Shown here one piece after another: positions 56,501 through 64,000 of a DNA stretch of 64,000 nt. Under the pieces are notes generated by a model, which saw nothing but the letters and a program-made list of their open reading frames with translations, was not told the DNA's origin and made no database searches. Positions within the stretch are counted from its first letter, which is position 1. Each line of letters begins with the position of its first letter. Origin of the DNA: Modestobacter sp. DSM 44400 (lineage in GTDB: Bacteria; Actinomycetota; Actinomycetes; Mycobacteriales; Geodermatophilaceae); assembly GCF_900107175.1 (NCBI RefSeq), contig NZ_FNOZ01000011.1:47008-111007 (forward strand), read 5' to 3'. The position numbers were made by a program, and so were the translations under genes.

Positions 56501-59069
56501 GCCCGCCGCCCTCTCCGCGCTCGCGGGGGCGGCCGAGGACGTCGCCGACCCGCCGCACCTGCTGGTCGACCTCTACCTGTCCTGGCCGGACCGCCCGACG
56601 GACGCCGACACGATGGCGGCGGAACTGCGCGACCTGCTGGACGCGGTCGCGCCGCTGCGGACGGCCCGCCGGGTGACGGTGACGGTCTCCACTCCCGAGG
56701 GCGACGTCGAGGCCGTGACCTTCCGGCCGGCGCCGGACGGCAGGGGAGCAGACGACAGGGACGCGGGTGGGCTCGTCGAGGACCGGATCATCCGCGGTCT
56801 GCACCCGCTGACCGCTCAGCGGCTCAACCTGTGGCGCCTGAAGAACTTCGACGGTGTGCGCCTGCCGTCGGCGGAGGACACCTACCTGTTCTCCATCGTC
56901 GCGAAGGAGAACCCGAACGACGAACGGTTCATCGCGATGGCGGAGGTCCGCGACCTGACCCCCGTCCGGGACGACGCGGGCGAGGTCGTGGCGTACCCGA
57001 CGGTCGAGCGGCAGCTGACGGCCTGTCTCGACGGCCTGCGCCGGGCGCAGTCCCAGCGGAGGTCCCGCCGCCCCCTGGACCACAACCGGGTCTTCCTCTA
57101 CGCCTGGCCGTCCATCGAGGTCCCGCTGTCGGAACTGGCGAGCCTCGCGCGGGCGTCGGCGCCGCTGACGGCCGGAGCGGGCCTGGAGGAGATCATCCTG
57201 CTGGCCCGGTTGCAGGAGGAGGGCTCCGAGACGCCCCGGGAGGTGGCGCTGCGCTTCGCCTACGCCCCCGGCACCGGCGTCAGCATGCGGGTGACCGACC
57301 GGCCGACCGAGCCGATGCGGCCGCTGGACGACTACACCCAGAAGGTGCTGCGCTCGCGCGCCCGGGGCACGGTGTACCCCTACGAGCTCGCGCCGCTGCT
57401 GGCCGGTCAGGGCGGTACGTTCGTCGAGCACGACCTGGACGACGCCGGCCGGCTGGTGCCGGTCGAGCGCCCACCCGGCCGCAATGGGGCCGGCCTGGTC
57501 GTCGGGGTGGTGGACACGCCCACGAAGCGGTACCCCGAGGGCATGTCGAGGGTGGTCCTGTTCGGCGACCCGACGAAGGCGCTCGGCACTGTGGCCGAGC
57601 CCGAGTGTGCGCGCGTCGTGGCAGCGCTCGACCTGGCCGAGGAGCGCGGCATCCCGCTCGAGTGGTTCGCGCTGTCCTCCGGTGCCCGCATCTCGATGGA
57701 CAGCGGCACCGAGAACATGGACTGGGTCGCCCGCGCGCTGCGCCGGCTGATCACGTTCACCCAGGCGGGCGGCGAGGTCAACGTCGTCGTCGCCGGCATC
57801 AACGTCGGCGCGCAGCCGTACTGGAACGCCGAGGCCACGATGCTGATGCACACCAAGGGCATCCTCGTCATGACCCCGGACAGCGCGATGGTGCTCACCG
57901 GAAAGCACTCCCTGGACTACTCCGGCGGCGTGTCGGCCGAGGACAACTTCGGGATCGGCGGCTACGACCGGGTCATGGGGCCCAACGGGCAGGCGCAGTA
58001 CTGGGCGCCGAACCTGACCGCCGCGGTCGACCTGCTGTTCGAGCACTACGAGCACGCCTACGTCGCACCCGGCGAACGCTGGGCCCGGCCGGCCGACACC
58101 GACGACCCGGCGGACCGCGACGTGCGCTCGTTTCCGCACCAGCACCCGTCGAGTGAGTTCACCACCGTCGGCGACATCTTCTCGGCCGACGCCAACCCCG
58201 ACCGGAAGAAGGCCTTCGACATCCGGACGGTCATGCGGGCCGTCAGCGACCAGGACCATCCGGTGCTCGAGCGCTGGGCGGGCATGGCGGACGCCGACAC
58301 CACCGTCGTCCACGACGCCCACCTGGGGGGCCATCCCGTCACGATCCTGGGCATCGAGTCCCGGCCCATCCCCCGACGCGGCAGCTTTCCGGCGGACGGG
58401 CCCGACCAGTGGACCGCCGGGACGCTGTTCCCGAAGTCGTCGAAGAAGGCCGCGCGGGCGATCAACGCGTGCAGCGGCAATCGGCCGCTGGTGGTGCTGG
58501 CCAACCTGTCGGGCTTCGACGGATCACCGGAGTCGCTGCGCAACGTGCAGCTGGAGATCGGAGCCGAGATCGGCCGGGCGATCGTCAACTTCGACGGCCC
58601 GATCGTCTTCTGCGTCATCTCCCGGTACCACGGCGGTGCCTTCGTGGTGTTCTCCGGCGTCCTGAACGACAACATGGAGGTGCTGGCCGTCGAAGGCTCC
58701 TACGCCTCGGTCCTCGGCGGGGCGCCTGCTGCCGCCGTGGTCTTCACCGGCGAGGTCGACAAGCGCACCGCCGCCGATCCCCGGGTGCGCGACCTGGAGG
58801 CAGCGCTGGCTGCGGCCGACGGGGTGGAGCAGGCCCGGCTCCGGGTGGAGCTCGCCGCGCTGCGCAGCGCCGTCCGCTCCGAGAAGCTGGGTGAGGTCGC
58901 CGCTGAGTTCGAGGCGGTGCACAACATCGAGCGGGCCCGCGAGGTGGGTTCGGTGCACGCCATCATCCCCGCCGCCGAGCTGCGCCCCCGCCTCATCGGC
59001 GCCGTGGAGCGGGGGATGCAGCGCGCCACCCAGAGCCAGCCGCACGCTCTTCAGAAGGGACCGACATGA
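53517..59069 (+). CDS. Single-chain biotin-dependent acyl-CoA carboxylase
   Basis: 1850 residues from GTG 53517 (purine-rich GGGGGGAGGGG just upstream; GTG 53511 or a longer start at 53457 possible). Biotin carboxylase ~1-450: NRIAVVNRGEPAMRLIRAV, ATP-grasp KARSGGGGRGIRVV near 165, EVNTRLQVEHPVTEATTG. Biotinyl site ESMKMET at ~612-618. A long middle region without known motif follows (~640-1280). Carboxyltransferase ~1280-1850: RARGTVYPYELAPLL, GARISMDSGTENMDW, DNFGIGGYDRVMGPNGQAQY, SRYHGGAFVVFSGVLND. All activities on one chain resembles eukaryotic ACC rather than the usual split bacterial enzymes. Substrate probably acetyl-CoA or another short acyl-CoA. It overlaps the KAS III gene by four bases. 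Confidence 0.88.
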   Translation: MFNRIAVVNRGEPAMRLIRAVRELNAEHGTGTRVIALHTEAERRASFVRAADEAVVLQETGAASPYLDHAELGRALRTSRADAAWVGWGFVAEDPAFAELCADLGVTFIGPPPEAMRLLGAKIEAKVLAEQTGVPVAPWSGGPVETLDDGRRHAAVIGYPLMVKARSGGGGRGIRVVRTEEELEEALTRTQAEAARTFGDPIVFMERLVEGGRHVEVQVIADQHGAVWAPGVRDCSVQRRNQKVLEESSSPVLSREQDTVLRESSIALVRAAGYVGAGTVEFLYQPTEQLFTFLEVNTRLQVEHPVTEATTGLDIVKLQLHIADGGRLVGDPPPEYGHAVEARLNAEDAEQGFAPAPGRVALMRLPSGPGVRVDTGMTVGDVIPPAYDSMVAKVIAWGRDRPESLARLRCALRETTVVLHGGTTTKSFLLGLLDRPEVVAGTADTGWLDRTGSGEAESAPNGFVALLQVAIGVSDAEEARERAAFLASARGGRPRAPHEVGRTVELGHRGQVYRLTAAKVSRNRYRVVLDGRSVDVDVDRLSPLESWLTVDGRRFPVVAVTAAGSHLVEVDGASHRVTRDAGGLVRAPAPSVVVALRVQAGQEVEAGQAVAVLESMKMETAVRAPFAGRVREVLVAANAQVDAGAALLDLERTGGDVEEASGERIAFPSVADAQQPDPRDAALLLLAELQALITGYDLDAGHARALVAAYGTARGELPVDDPELLHSELTVLTTFADLCELARNRPASEEEEADQQVHSPREYFHAYLHSLDVEREALPESFRGRLCRALLHYDVGELEPGPALEEAVYRIFLAQQRVPDQLPAVLALLDHWLGAGSPPPGPPRSEVGEVLDRLVTATQLRYPTVGDLARAVRFRWFEEPVLQRARQEVLDEADRLLTELDEAGARGDTGASMARIETLVASPEPLIRLLGQRAGRPTTEPDPVLEVLTRRYYRSRDLQHVRSSLLGGHSCVSADYELNGTRLHLVALMAERNALPAALSALAGAAEDVADPPHLLVDLYLSWPDRPTDADTMAAELRDLLDAVAPLRTARRVTVTVSTPEGDVEAVTFRPAPDGRGADDRDAGGLVEDRIIRGLHPLTAQRLNLWRLKNFDGVRLPSAEDTYLFSIVAKENPNDERFIAMAEVRDLTPVRDDAGEVVAYPTVERQLTACLDGLRRAQSQRRSRRPLDHNRVFLYAWPSIEVPLSELASLARASAPLTAGAGLEEIILLARLQEEGSETPREVALRFAYAPGTGVSMRVTDRPTEPMRPLDDYTQKVLRSRARGTVYPYELAPLLAGQGGTFVEHDLDDAGRLVPVERPPGRNGAGLVVGVVDTPTKRYPEGMSRVVLFGDPTKALGTVAEPECARVVAALDLAEERGIPLEWFALSSGARISMDSGTENMDWVARALRRLITFTQAGGEVNVVVAGINVGAQPYWNAEATMLMHTKGILVMTPDSAMVLTGKHSLDYSGGVSAEDNFGIGGYDRVMGPNGQAQYWAPNLTAAVDLLFEHYEHAYVAPGERWARPADTDDPADRDVRSFPHQHPSSEFTTVGDIFSADANPDRKKAFDIRTVMRAVSDQDHPVLERWAGMADADTTVVHDAHLGGHPVTILGIESRPIPRRGSFPADGPDQWTAGTLFPKSSKKAARAINACSGNRPLVVLANLSGFDGSPESLRNVQLEIGAEIGRAIVNFDGPIVFCVISRYHGGAFVVFSGVLNDNMEVLAVEGSYASVLGGAPAAAVVFTGEVDKRTAADPRVRDLEAALAAADGVEQARLRVELAALRSAVRSEKLGEVAAEFEAVHNIERAREVGSVHAIIPAAELRPRLIGAVERGMQRATQSQPHALQKGPT

Positions 59070-61024
59070 ACGCGTTCGTCCTCAACCGGCACGGTCGCCT
59101 GGTGCTGCCCTCGAACATCTTCCCGCAGCTGGACTTCTCCACCATGGAGTCCCTGGAACAGCTCGACAGCGTCATCCGCCGGGACTTCGAGACCAAGGCC
59201 CCCAGCGGCACCGACATCCTGGACAAGGTCCGGATCGGCGGCTACGAGAGCCGGTACACCCTGATGCGCGACCTCGCCCTGAACCTGTTCTGGGCCAACC
59301 GCTTCGCGATGACCATGTACGACAAGCGCCCGACGCGATGGGCCGACGTGCCCCGGACCCGGACCGACGTGTTCCTGCCCGTGCTGGAGCCCTGGGAGGA
59401 CGGCGACACGAAGATTGCCGCCGTCCAGGCGGCCTACCCGACGCTGCCGGCCCAGTGGGACAGGGCCGTCGAGGACCGGATCTTCGGGATCCTCTTCGAC
59501 GTCTTCGGCAACCGCAGGAACCACGCGACCACGCTCCCGGCCATCAAGCCGACGGTCGCCCAGTTCCTGGAGACGCCGGGCAACCTCACCTTCCGGCTGC
59601 CGAACTACGACCCCGACTACCCGGTCTACGACTATCCCGACATCCTCGACTGCGACGAGGAGGTGCCCGAGCTCGAGGCGCTGCTCCGGTGGGCGATGGT
59701 GCTGCACAACCAGTACCCGTGGGACCGGTCGCAGGTGGAGCTGGTCGAGGCCGGCCAGCTGGCCGACGACGACTACGTGGTCACCTTCCATCCCCGCGAC
59801 GCGGAGGTACGGGCCTTCCTGCGGCGCCTGGCCGGCGGCGTCCGGAGCCGGCCCGCGGCGGCCGCCCGGGAGACCCGGCTCCCGGTGCGGCCGTTCCCGG
59901 AGATCGACGTGCGCCGACAGTTCGCCGTCCTGCCCCGGCTGGAGTCGCTGGCCGCCGTGCACGGCGACCAGGTGTGCAGCAACGACGACCTGATCCGCAA
60001 CTCCGCCTACAACTGGTCGCCGATGGGTGCGGCCGAGATCAGCGCCAAGACCGGCATCGAACGGCGCCGGTACAGCTCGCTGAGCCTGGAGGAACTCGGC
60101 CTGCAGGCCGCGCTGGCCGCGCTGGCGAAGGCGCAGCGGGAGCCGGAGGAGATCGGCGGTGTCCTGGTCTGCACCTGCACCAGCTCGCGGCTGATCCCGT
60201 CGCTGGCCACCTACATCTGCGGTCAGCTCGGGATCTACCAGACCCACGCCGCCTACGACATCGTCGCCGCCTGCGCGGGCATGCCCTACGGACTGGCCGA
60301 GGCCACCCGGCTGCTGCAGGAGGTGGACCGGCCGGTCCTCGTGGTGTGCGTCGAGAAGTTCTCCGACAAGATCGGCAACGTCCGCACCTCCCGGATGATC
60401 TTCGGGGACGGCGCGGCGGCGATGGTCGTGGGGCCGGCGCCGGATGGCGCAGCGCCCGACTTCCACTACCTGCAGACCTACGCCAGCGGCCCGGCCAGCG
60501 AGGTGAACTCCATCATCTGGCCCAACCCGGTCTTCGACAACAACATCACCGTCTTCGGCCCGCACGTGAAGGCGCTGGCGGGCCGCTACCTCGCGCAGAT
60601 GATCGAGGAGATCACGGCCCTGCCCGACCCCGACGGCAAGGTGGGCTCCCTGCTGGACAGCATCGACCTCATCGTTCCGCACCAGGCCAACAAGACCATG
60701 GTCCTGCAGTTGGCCAAGCAGGCCGGGCTCAGTCCCGAGCAGCTGTACTTCAACATCGAGGAGGTCGGCAACACCTCGTCCGCGAGCATCCCGCTGGCCA
60801 TCCACGACGCGGTGCGGGACGGCGTCATCACCACGCCGGTGCGCATCTTCGCGCCCGGCTTCGGCGCGGGAGCCGTGGCCGGCTACACCGTCCTGACGCT
60901 GGACCCCGCGGTCGTCGCCGTGCAACAGGGGGCCGTCCCGGACCTCAGCTCGCCGGAGCCGGCCCTCCCCGCGTCGGACGGACCCTCGCCGGCGTCGGAA
61001 GAGATGCGGGTGGCCTTCGGCTGA
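59066..61024 (+). CDS. Ketoacyl synthase III (FabH-like) with a large N-terminal extension
   Basis: 652 residues, twice the usual KAS III length. Residues ~310-620 are the thiolase-fold synthase: catalytic Cys ~403 (IVAACAGMPYGLAEA), His ~538 (IVPHQANKTM), Asn ~568 (GNTSSASIPLAI) and GFGAGAVAGYTVL. Residues 1-310 have no domain I recognise; features are NRHGRLVLPSNIFPQLDFST, ANRFAMTMYDKRPTRWADVP and FRLPNYDPDYPVYDYPDILD. A short Pro/Ser-rich tail ends the protein. ATG 59066 overlaps the carboxylase stop, so malonyl-type product and synthase are made together; condensation of acetyl-CoA with malonyl-CoA is the simplest reading (inference). Confidence 0.85.
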   Translation: MNAFVLNRHGRLVLPSNIFPQLDFSTMESLEQLDSVIRRDFETKAPSGTDILDKVRIGGYESRYTLMRDLALNLFWANRFAMTMYDKRPTRWADVPRTRTDVFLPVLEPWEDGDTKIAAVQAAYPTLPAQWDRAVEDRIFGILFDVFGNRRNHATTLPAIKPTVAQFLETPGNLTFRLPNYDPDYPVYDYPDILDCDEEVPELEALLRWAMVLHNQYPWDRSQVELVEAGQLADDDYVVTFHPRDAEVRAFLRRLAGGVRSRPAAAARETRLPVRPFPEIDVRRQFAVLPRLESLAAVHGDQVCSNDDLIRNSAYNWSPMGAAEISAKTGIERRRYSSLSLEELGLQAALAALAKAQREPEEIGGVLVCTCTSSRLIPSLATYICGQLGIYQTHAAYDIVAACAGMPYGLAEATRLLQEVDRPVLVVCVEKFSDKIGNVRTSRMIFGDGAAAMVVGPAPDGAAPDFHYLQTYASGPASEVNSIIWPNPVFDNNITVFGPHVKALAGRYLAQMIEEITALPDPDGKVGSLLDSIDLIVPHQANKTMVLQLAKQAGLSPEQLYFNIEEVGNTSSASIPLAIHDAVRDGVITTPVRIFAPGFGAGAVAGYTVLTLDPAVVAVQQGAVPDLSSPEPALPASDGPSPASEEMRVAFG

Positions 61025-61049
61025 TGCTCATCGCCGGGAGTACGCCTCC

Positions 61050-61921
61050 ATGAGTACTCGCGAGGTGCGCGGCGCGGACGGGACCGCCCTCCGCGCCTGG
61101 TGCAACGACGGCACGGGCATCCCGGTGCTGTTGTGCAACGGCCTGGGCGCCCCGCCTACGCCTGGCCGCGGCTCATCGCCCCGGACAGCGGCTACCGGGT
61201 GGCCACCTGGTACCAGCGCGGTCTCGGCGGCTCCGAGCGCCCGGCCGACCGGAGCCGGGTGCGGGTCGAGGACCACGCCGACGACGCACGTGCCGTGCTC
61301 GACGCCTACGGGATGCGGTCGGCGATGGTCGTGGGCTGGTCGCTGGGGGTCAACGTGGCGTTCGAGCTGGCGCTGGAGGACCCGGCCCGGGTGAGCGCCG
61401 TGCTCGCCGTCGCCGGTGTCCCCGGGGGCAGCTACTCCGCGCTGTTCGGCACCTACCGCGTGCCCCGACGGCTGCGGGCGCCGATGGGCCGGCTCGGCAG
61501 CCGGCTGCTGCCGGTCGTGGGTCCGCTGCTGCCGCTGGTGGCGGCCGGCCTGCCGCCCTGGCAGGACCTGTTGTCCCCGGCGGCGATGCGCGGACCCGCG
61601 CAGGAGGCGGCCCACCCGGGCCTGCTGCACACGGTGCTGCACGAGTTCTCCCGGAACGACTGGACCTGGTTCCGGTACCTCGCGGACGCCGTCGCCCAGC
61701 ACGCCCCCCTCGACGTCTCCCCGGTGCGCTGCCCGGTCACCTTCGTGGCGGGCCGTCATGACTCCCTGGTCGACGTCGCCGACGTCCGGGCGGCGGCCCG
61801 GTCGGTGCCCGATGCCCGGCTCCGCGAGATGGCGGGTACCCACTTCCTACCGCTGCAGTACCCCGAGGTGATGGCCGAGGAGCTGCGGCGGCTCTCCGGC
61901 CGTTCGCCGCGCGGCGGCTGA
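61050..61921 (+). pseudogene. Alpha/beta hydrolase with one frameshift
   Basis: From ATG 61050: STREVRGADGTALRAWCNDG and IPVLLCNGLGAP, then the family sequence continues in another frame as YAWPRLIAPDSGYRVATWYQ, nucleophile elbow VVGWSLGVNVAFELAL, acid VTFVAGRHDSLVDVADV and the late His GTHFLPLQYPEV. One base is missing near 61153. All catalytic residues are encoded, so a sequencing error or very recent mutation is likely. It follows the KAS III gene by 25 bp and may be a thioesterase or lipase of the same operon. Confidence 0.75.
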
Positions 61922-62439
61922 GCTCCAGCTGCCGGTACGGTGACGGAAGCAGGAGCCGGGCCCCGGCTCGTCGGGCGGGTGGATGGCGGTGCCGAGAGCC
62001 TCGGGGGGCCGGGCTTTGGTGTCGCAGCGCCTCCGCTCGTCGGCACCTCCCTGCCCGCTCGACCGAGGCTGCGAGTCCCTGCTGCCTGCGCACTCCCCGT
62101 TCGGTCGGTCGGGCTACCGAGCACATGCTGGACCCTTGCCAGCGACTCGGGGTCGGGCGCCTCGGCGAGCAGGGTGAGCACTTCCTCGCCGACAATGACG
62201 GAGCCAGTGGCCCCGCCGATCGTGGCCGTAGCGGCACCGCCCTCAGCCGTTGGCCGGGTGTGGACGGCTGAGGGAGCGAATTAGGCTAGGAAAAAGTCGC
62301 CGTCGACCACGGGTGACGACCGATGGTGGCCGACGGCTCACCGGCCCTGCAACCTCGACATCAGACGATGGTCGCCCCTCCTCCGCGAGCTGCTGGAGCG
62401 GGATCGCGGCTTCGCCGAGGCTCGTGAGGAGTACGCACG
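61922..62439. other. Intergenic, no supported gene
   Basis: GAGCCGGG and CCCGGCTC form an 8-base inverted repeat with almost no loop at 61953-61969, a weak terminator candidate after the hydrolase. Leftward codons from about 62220 read IVGEEVLTLLAEAPDPESLA and RVQHVLGSP, protein-like but without a start, continuation or known family. The stretch just before the DAHP synthase includes AT-richer GAATTAGGCTAGGAAAAAG (62278-62296), a possible promoter zone. Confidence 0.35.
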
Positions 62440-63711
62440 ATGGCACAGCTCGAGGACATGTCAGCCGACCGAATACTGGGTGTGTCGAGGCGCATCGCTG
62501 ATCACTTGTTGGACGTGCAGCGTCGGGTCAACAGGCAGATGGATGCCACGCAGTCAGAGCTGCTGCCGGAGGTCCGGCGGCAACTCGGCTATCAGCACGC
62601 GGAAGCAGTTGACCTGTCCGGCCTGGTGAACACCAGGATTGCCGGCCTCAGCAGCGTCGTCACCCCGGAAGCGGTCGCGACCCTCCTGCCGCTCTCGGCT
62701 GCGTCCGCCACCACGACGCGGGCCGGGCGCCGCGCCATGACCGACATCGTCATGGGTGCCGAGGGTCGGCTGGCCGTCATCGCCGGCCCGTGCTCGATCC
62801 ATGATCCGGTCGCCACGCTGGAGTACGCCGGCTTCATCCGTCGCATGCGGGACAGGCACGGCGACGATCTGGAAATCGTCATGCGCACGTACACGGAGAA
62901 GCCGAGGACCGAGGTCGACTGGAAAGGATTCGCCTACGACCCGTACCTCGATGGTTCGAACCACATCAGCGTCGGCCTGATCGCAAGCCGGATGCTCATG
63001 TGCGGGATCACGGCGATGGGCGTACCGGTGGCGGCCGAGCCGCTGAACGCCCTGACGCCTCAGTACGTCGATGGCCTGGTGACCTACAACGGCGTCGGTG
63101 CGCGCAATGTCACCGACCAGACCGCCCGCGAGCGGGTGTCCGGCTTCTCGTCCGTCATCGGCTTCAAGAACTCACCGGAAGGCAGCATCGAGGCAGCCAT
63201 CCAGGCCGTCATCGCTGCCCGGGCAGGGCACCATTTCCTGGGCGTCGACCGCCACGGGATGACAGCCCAGCTGTCGACGACCGGCAACGAGACCGGCCAC
63301 GTGATCCTGCGTGGCGACAAGCGCGGCCCGAACTACTCCGCAGCCCATATCGCCGACACCAAGGCCGAACTCCGAAAGCGCGGCCTGCCGGGAGTCGTCG
63401 TGGTTGACGCCTCGCACGGCAACAGTCAGAAAGATCACCTGCGCCAGGTCGACGTCGTGCACGACCTGGCCGGCCAGATTGCTGGAGGCGAGTCGGCGAT
63501 CCGCGGCGTGATGCTGGAGAGCAATCTCGTCGCCGGGCGGCAGGACCTGGATCAGCAGCACCCCGGCGCGCTGGAGTACGGCAAGAGCGTCACCGACGCC
63601 TGCGTCGATCTCGACATGACCGCGGCGATGCTGGACGAGCTGGCGGACGCTGCCCGAGCACGGCGCGGCGCGGCCGTGGCGGACGAAGCCGTCGCTCTGC
63701 ACGCCGGCTGA
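62440..63711 (+). CDS. aroF: Class I 3-deoxy-7-phosphoheptulonate (DAHP) synthase, AroF/G/H type
   Basis: 423 residues, about 70 longer than E. coli AroG at the N-terminus plus a short tail. Metal and substrate residues are intact: Cys in AGPCSIHD, RTYTEKPRT, GARN (Arg), FKNSPEG, ILRGDKRGPNYS, DASHGNSQKDH (His), GVMLESNLV (Glu) and TDAC (Asp). The usual GWKG reads DWKG and the RTTESQ loop reads RNVTDQ. It joins PEP and erythrose-4-phosphate at the head of the shikimate pathway. Class II enzymes are the housekeeping form in many actinobacteria, so this may be a pathway-specific or acquired copy. Flanked by transposase pieces. Confidence 0.87.
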   Translation: MAQLEDMSADRILGVSRRIADHLLDVQRRVNRQMDATQSELLPEVRRQLGYQHAEAVDLSGLVNTRIAGLSSVVTPEAVATLLPLSAASATTTRAGRRAMTDIVMGAEGRLAVIAGPCSIHDPVATLEYAGFIRRMRDRHGDDLEIVMRTYTEKPRTEVDWKGFAYDPYLDGSNHISVGLIASRMLMCGITAMGVPVAAEPLNALTPQYVDGLVTYNGVGARNVTDQTARERVSGFSSVIGFKNSPEGSIEAAIQAVIAARAGHHFLGVDRHGMTAQLSTTGNETGHVILRGDKRGPNYSAAHIADTKAELRKRGLPGVVVVDASHGNSQKDHLRQVDVVHDLAGQIAGGESAIRGVMLESNLVAGRQDLDQQHPGALEYGKSVTDACVDLDMTAAMLDELADAARARRGAAVADEAVALHAG

Positions 63712-63784
63712 GAGCAGTGGGGTGTACCAAACGATCTTGGACAGTGACTCGCTGCTGAGAGGATTTTTTCACGCCAGAGCAGCG

Positions 63785-63910
63785 GTGAAGGTCCAGCCCG
63801 CAGGGGCCGAAGCCGTGCAGATGGTGCTCGAGGCCGGTAAGCCCATCGCCGAGGTCGCCCGCGACCTGGGGATCAACGGGTGCACCATGGGCAACTGGCC
63901 CCGGGGCTAG
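63785..63910 (+). mobile_element. IS3-type OrfA N-terminal fragment
   Basis: AEAVQMVLEAGKPIAEVARD then LGINGCTMGNW and a stop: the helix-turn-helix start of an IS3-family OrfA, cut off after the recognition helix. There is no OrfB. Non-functional remnant. Confidence 0.65.
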
Positions 63911-63956
63911 AGCGTGTCTGCCAAAGATTGGCGGGTTGGTGGGCGACGCTGGACGA

Positions 63957-64000
63957 ATGTTGCGTACCGACGAGATCCCGGACGAGTTGTGGGAGTTGAT
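63957..64000 (+). mobile_element. Start of an IS5-type transposase, cut by the window end
   Basis: MLRTDEIPDELWEL is typical of the N-terminus of IS5-family transposases (DUF4096 type, DELW motif). GAGCGTGTCTGCCAAA about 45 bases upstream resembles terminal inverted repeats of such elements. Completeness cannot be judged. Confidence 0.6.

Noticed and set aside
53421..58334. Very long leftward open frame opposite the carboxylase
   Set aside because: It is a codon-bias shadow of the rightward gene: composition is Arg/Gly/His-rich with no domain, while the rightward frame has all carboxylase motifs.

Overview
This is a very GC-rich window from an actinobacterium, most likely of the family Geodermatophilaceae (Geodermatophilus/Blastococcus type). 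The lineage call is an inference. It rests on base composition, protein flavour, and two adjacent genes with in-frame UAG codons exactly where a selenocysteine or cysteine belongs. UAG-directed selenocysteine has been reported experimentally in Geodermatophilus and Blastococcus.

Layout. (1) 1-9.3 kb, purine breakdown: a partial frameshifted uraD, a YheO-type regulator, a thiamine-binding-fold protein, then a rightward set of NCS2 purine permease fused to an OHCU-decarboxylase domain, xdhA, xdhB, xdhC and guanine deaminase. One 17-bp palindromic element sits in front of both the leftward and rightward arms. (2) 9.3-11 kb: a gene-poor stretch with the 3' half of a tRNA (probable attachment-site remnant), a DUF427 gene and an SRPBCC gene. 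(3) 11-17.8 kb, leftward redox region: two UAG-containing selenoprotein genes (AhpD-like CxxU and GrdB-like UxxC), a HAD dehalogenase, broken alpha/beta-hydrolase and VKOR-like genes, a Cys-type AhpD-like protein and a GH15 enzyme. (4) 18-19.6 kb: decayed fragments (flavin disulfide reductase, egtA, 3-hydroxyacyl-CoA dehydrogenase). (5) 19.7-35.7 kb, aerobic benzoyl-CoA (box) pathway: boxC, boxB, benzoate-CoA ligase, an FNR-like flavoprotein, ferredoxin and gamma carbonic anhydrase, with a five-gene branched-chain-type ABC importer and a PaaX-family regulator. No boxA is seen. (6) 35.7-37 kb: paa-type gene rubble, including a second broken copy of the 19.7-kb amidohydrolase. (7) 37.1-52.3 kb: a second catabolic island with a CoA-transferase, TetR regulator, another complete ABC importer, alcohol dehydrogenase, acyl-CoA ligase, cyclase, CoA-transferase/hydrolase, kinase-like protein and two unknowns. 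(8) 52.4-61.9 kb: ketoacyl reductase, a single-chain 1850-residue acyl-CoA carboxylase, a KAS III enzyme with a large extra N-terminal domain and a frameshifted hydrolase. (9) 62-64 kb: a DAHP synthase and transposase pieces.

How it fits together. Region 1 imports purines and takes guanine/xanthine to urate and onward. Region 5 imports an aromatic acid, activates it to the CoA thioester, epoxidises the ring and cleaves it hydrolytically. Region 7 looks like uptake plus CoA activation of another, unidentified carboxylic acid. Region 8 could make acetoacetyl-CoA from malonyl-CoA and reduce it. The strongest novelty is region 3: two selenoproteins read through UAG, each followed by a short stem-loop with GGU in its apical loop, next to a Cys-containing relative of one of them. 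Intact genes from 0.3 to 39.2 kb end in TGA by my reading. TAG is used as an ordinary terminator only in the 40-51 kb island.

Several genes are interrupted by single-base indels (uraD, hydrolases, VKOR-like). I cannot tell true decay from assembly error by reading alone.
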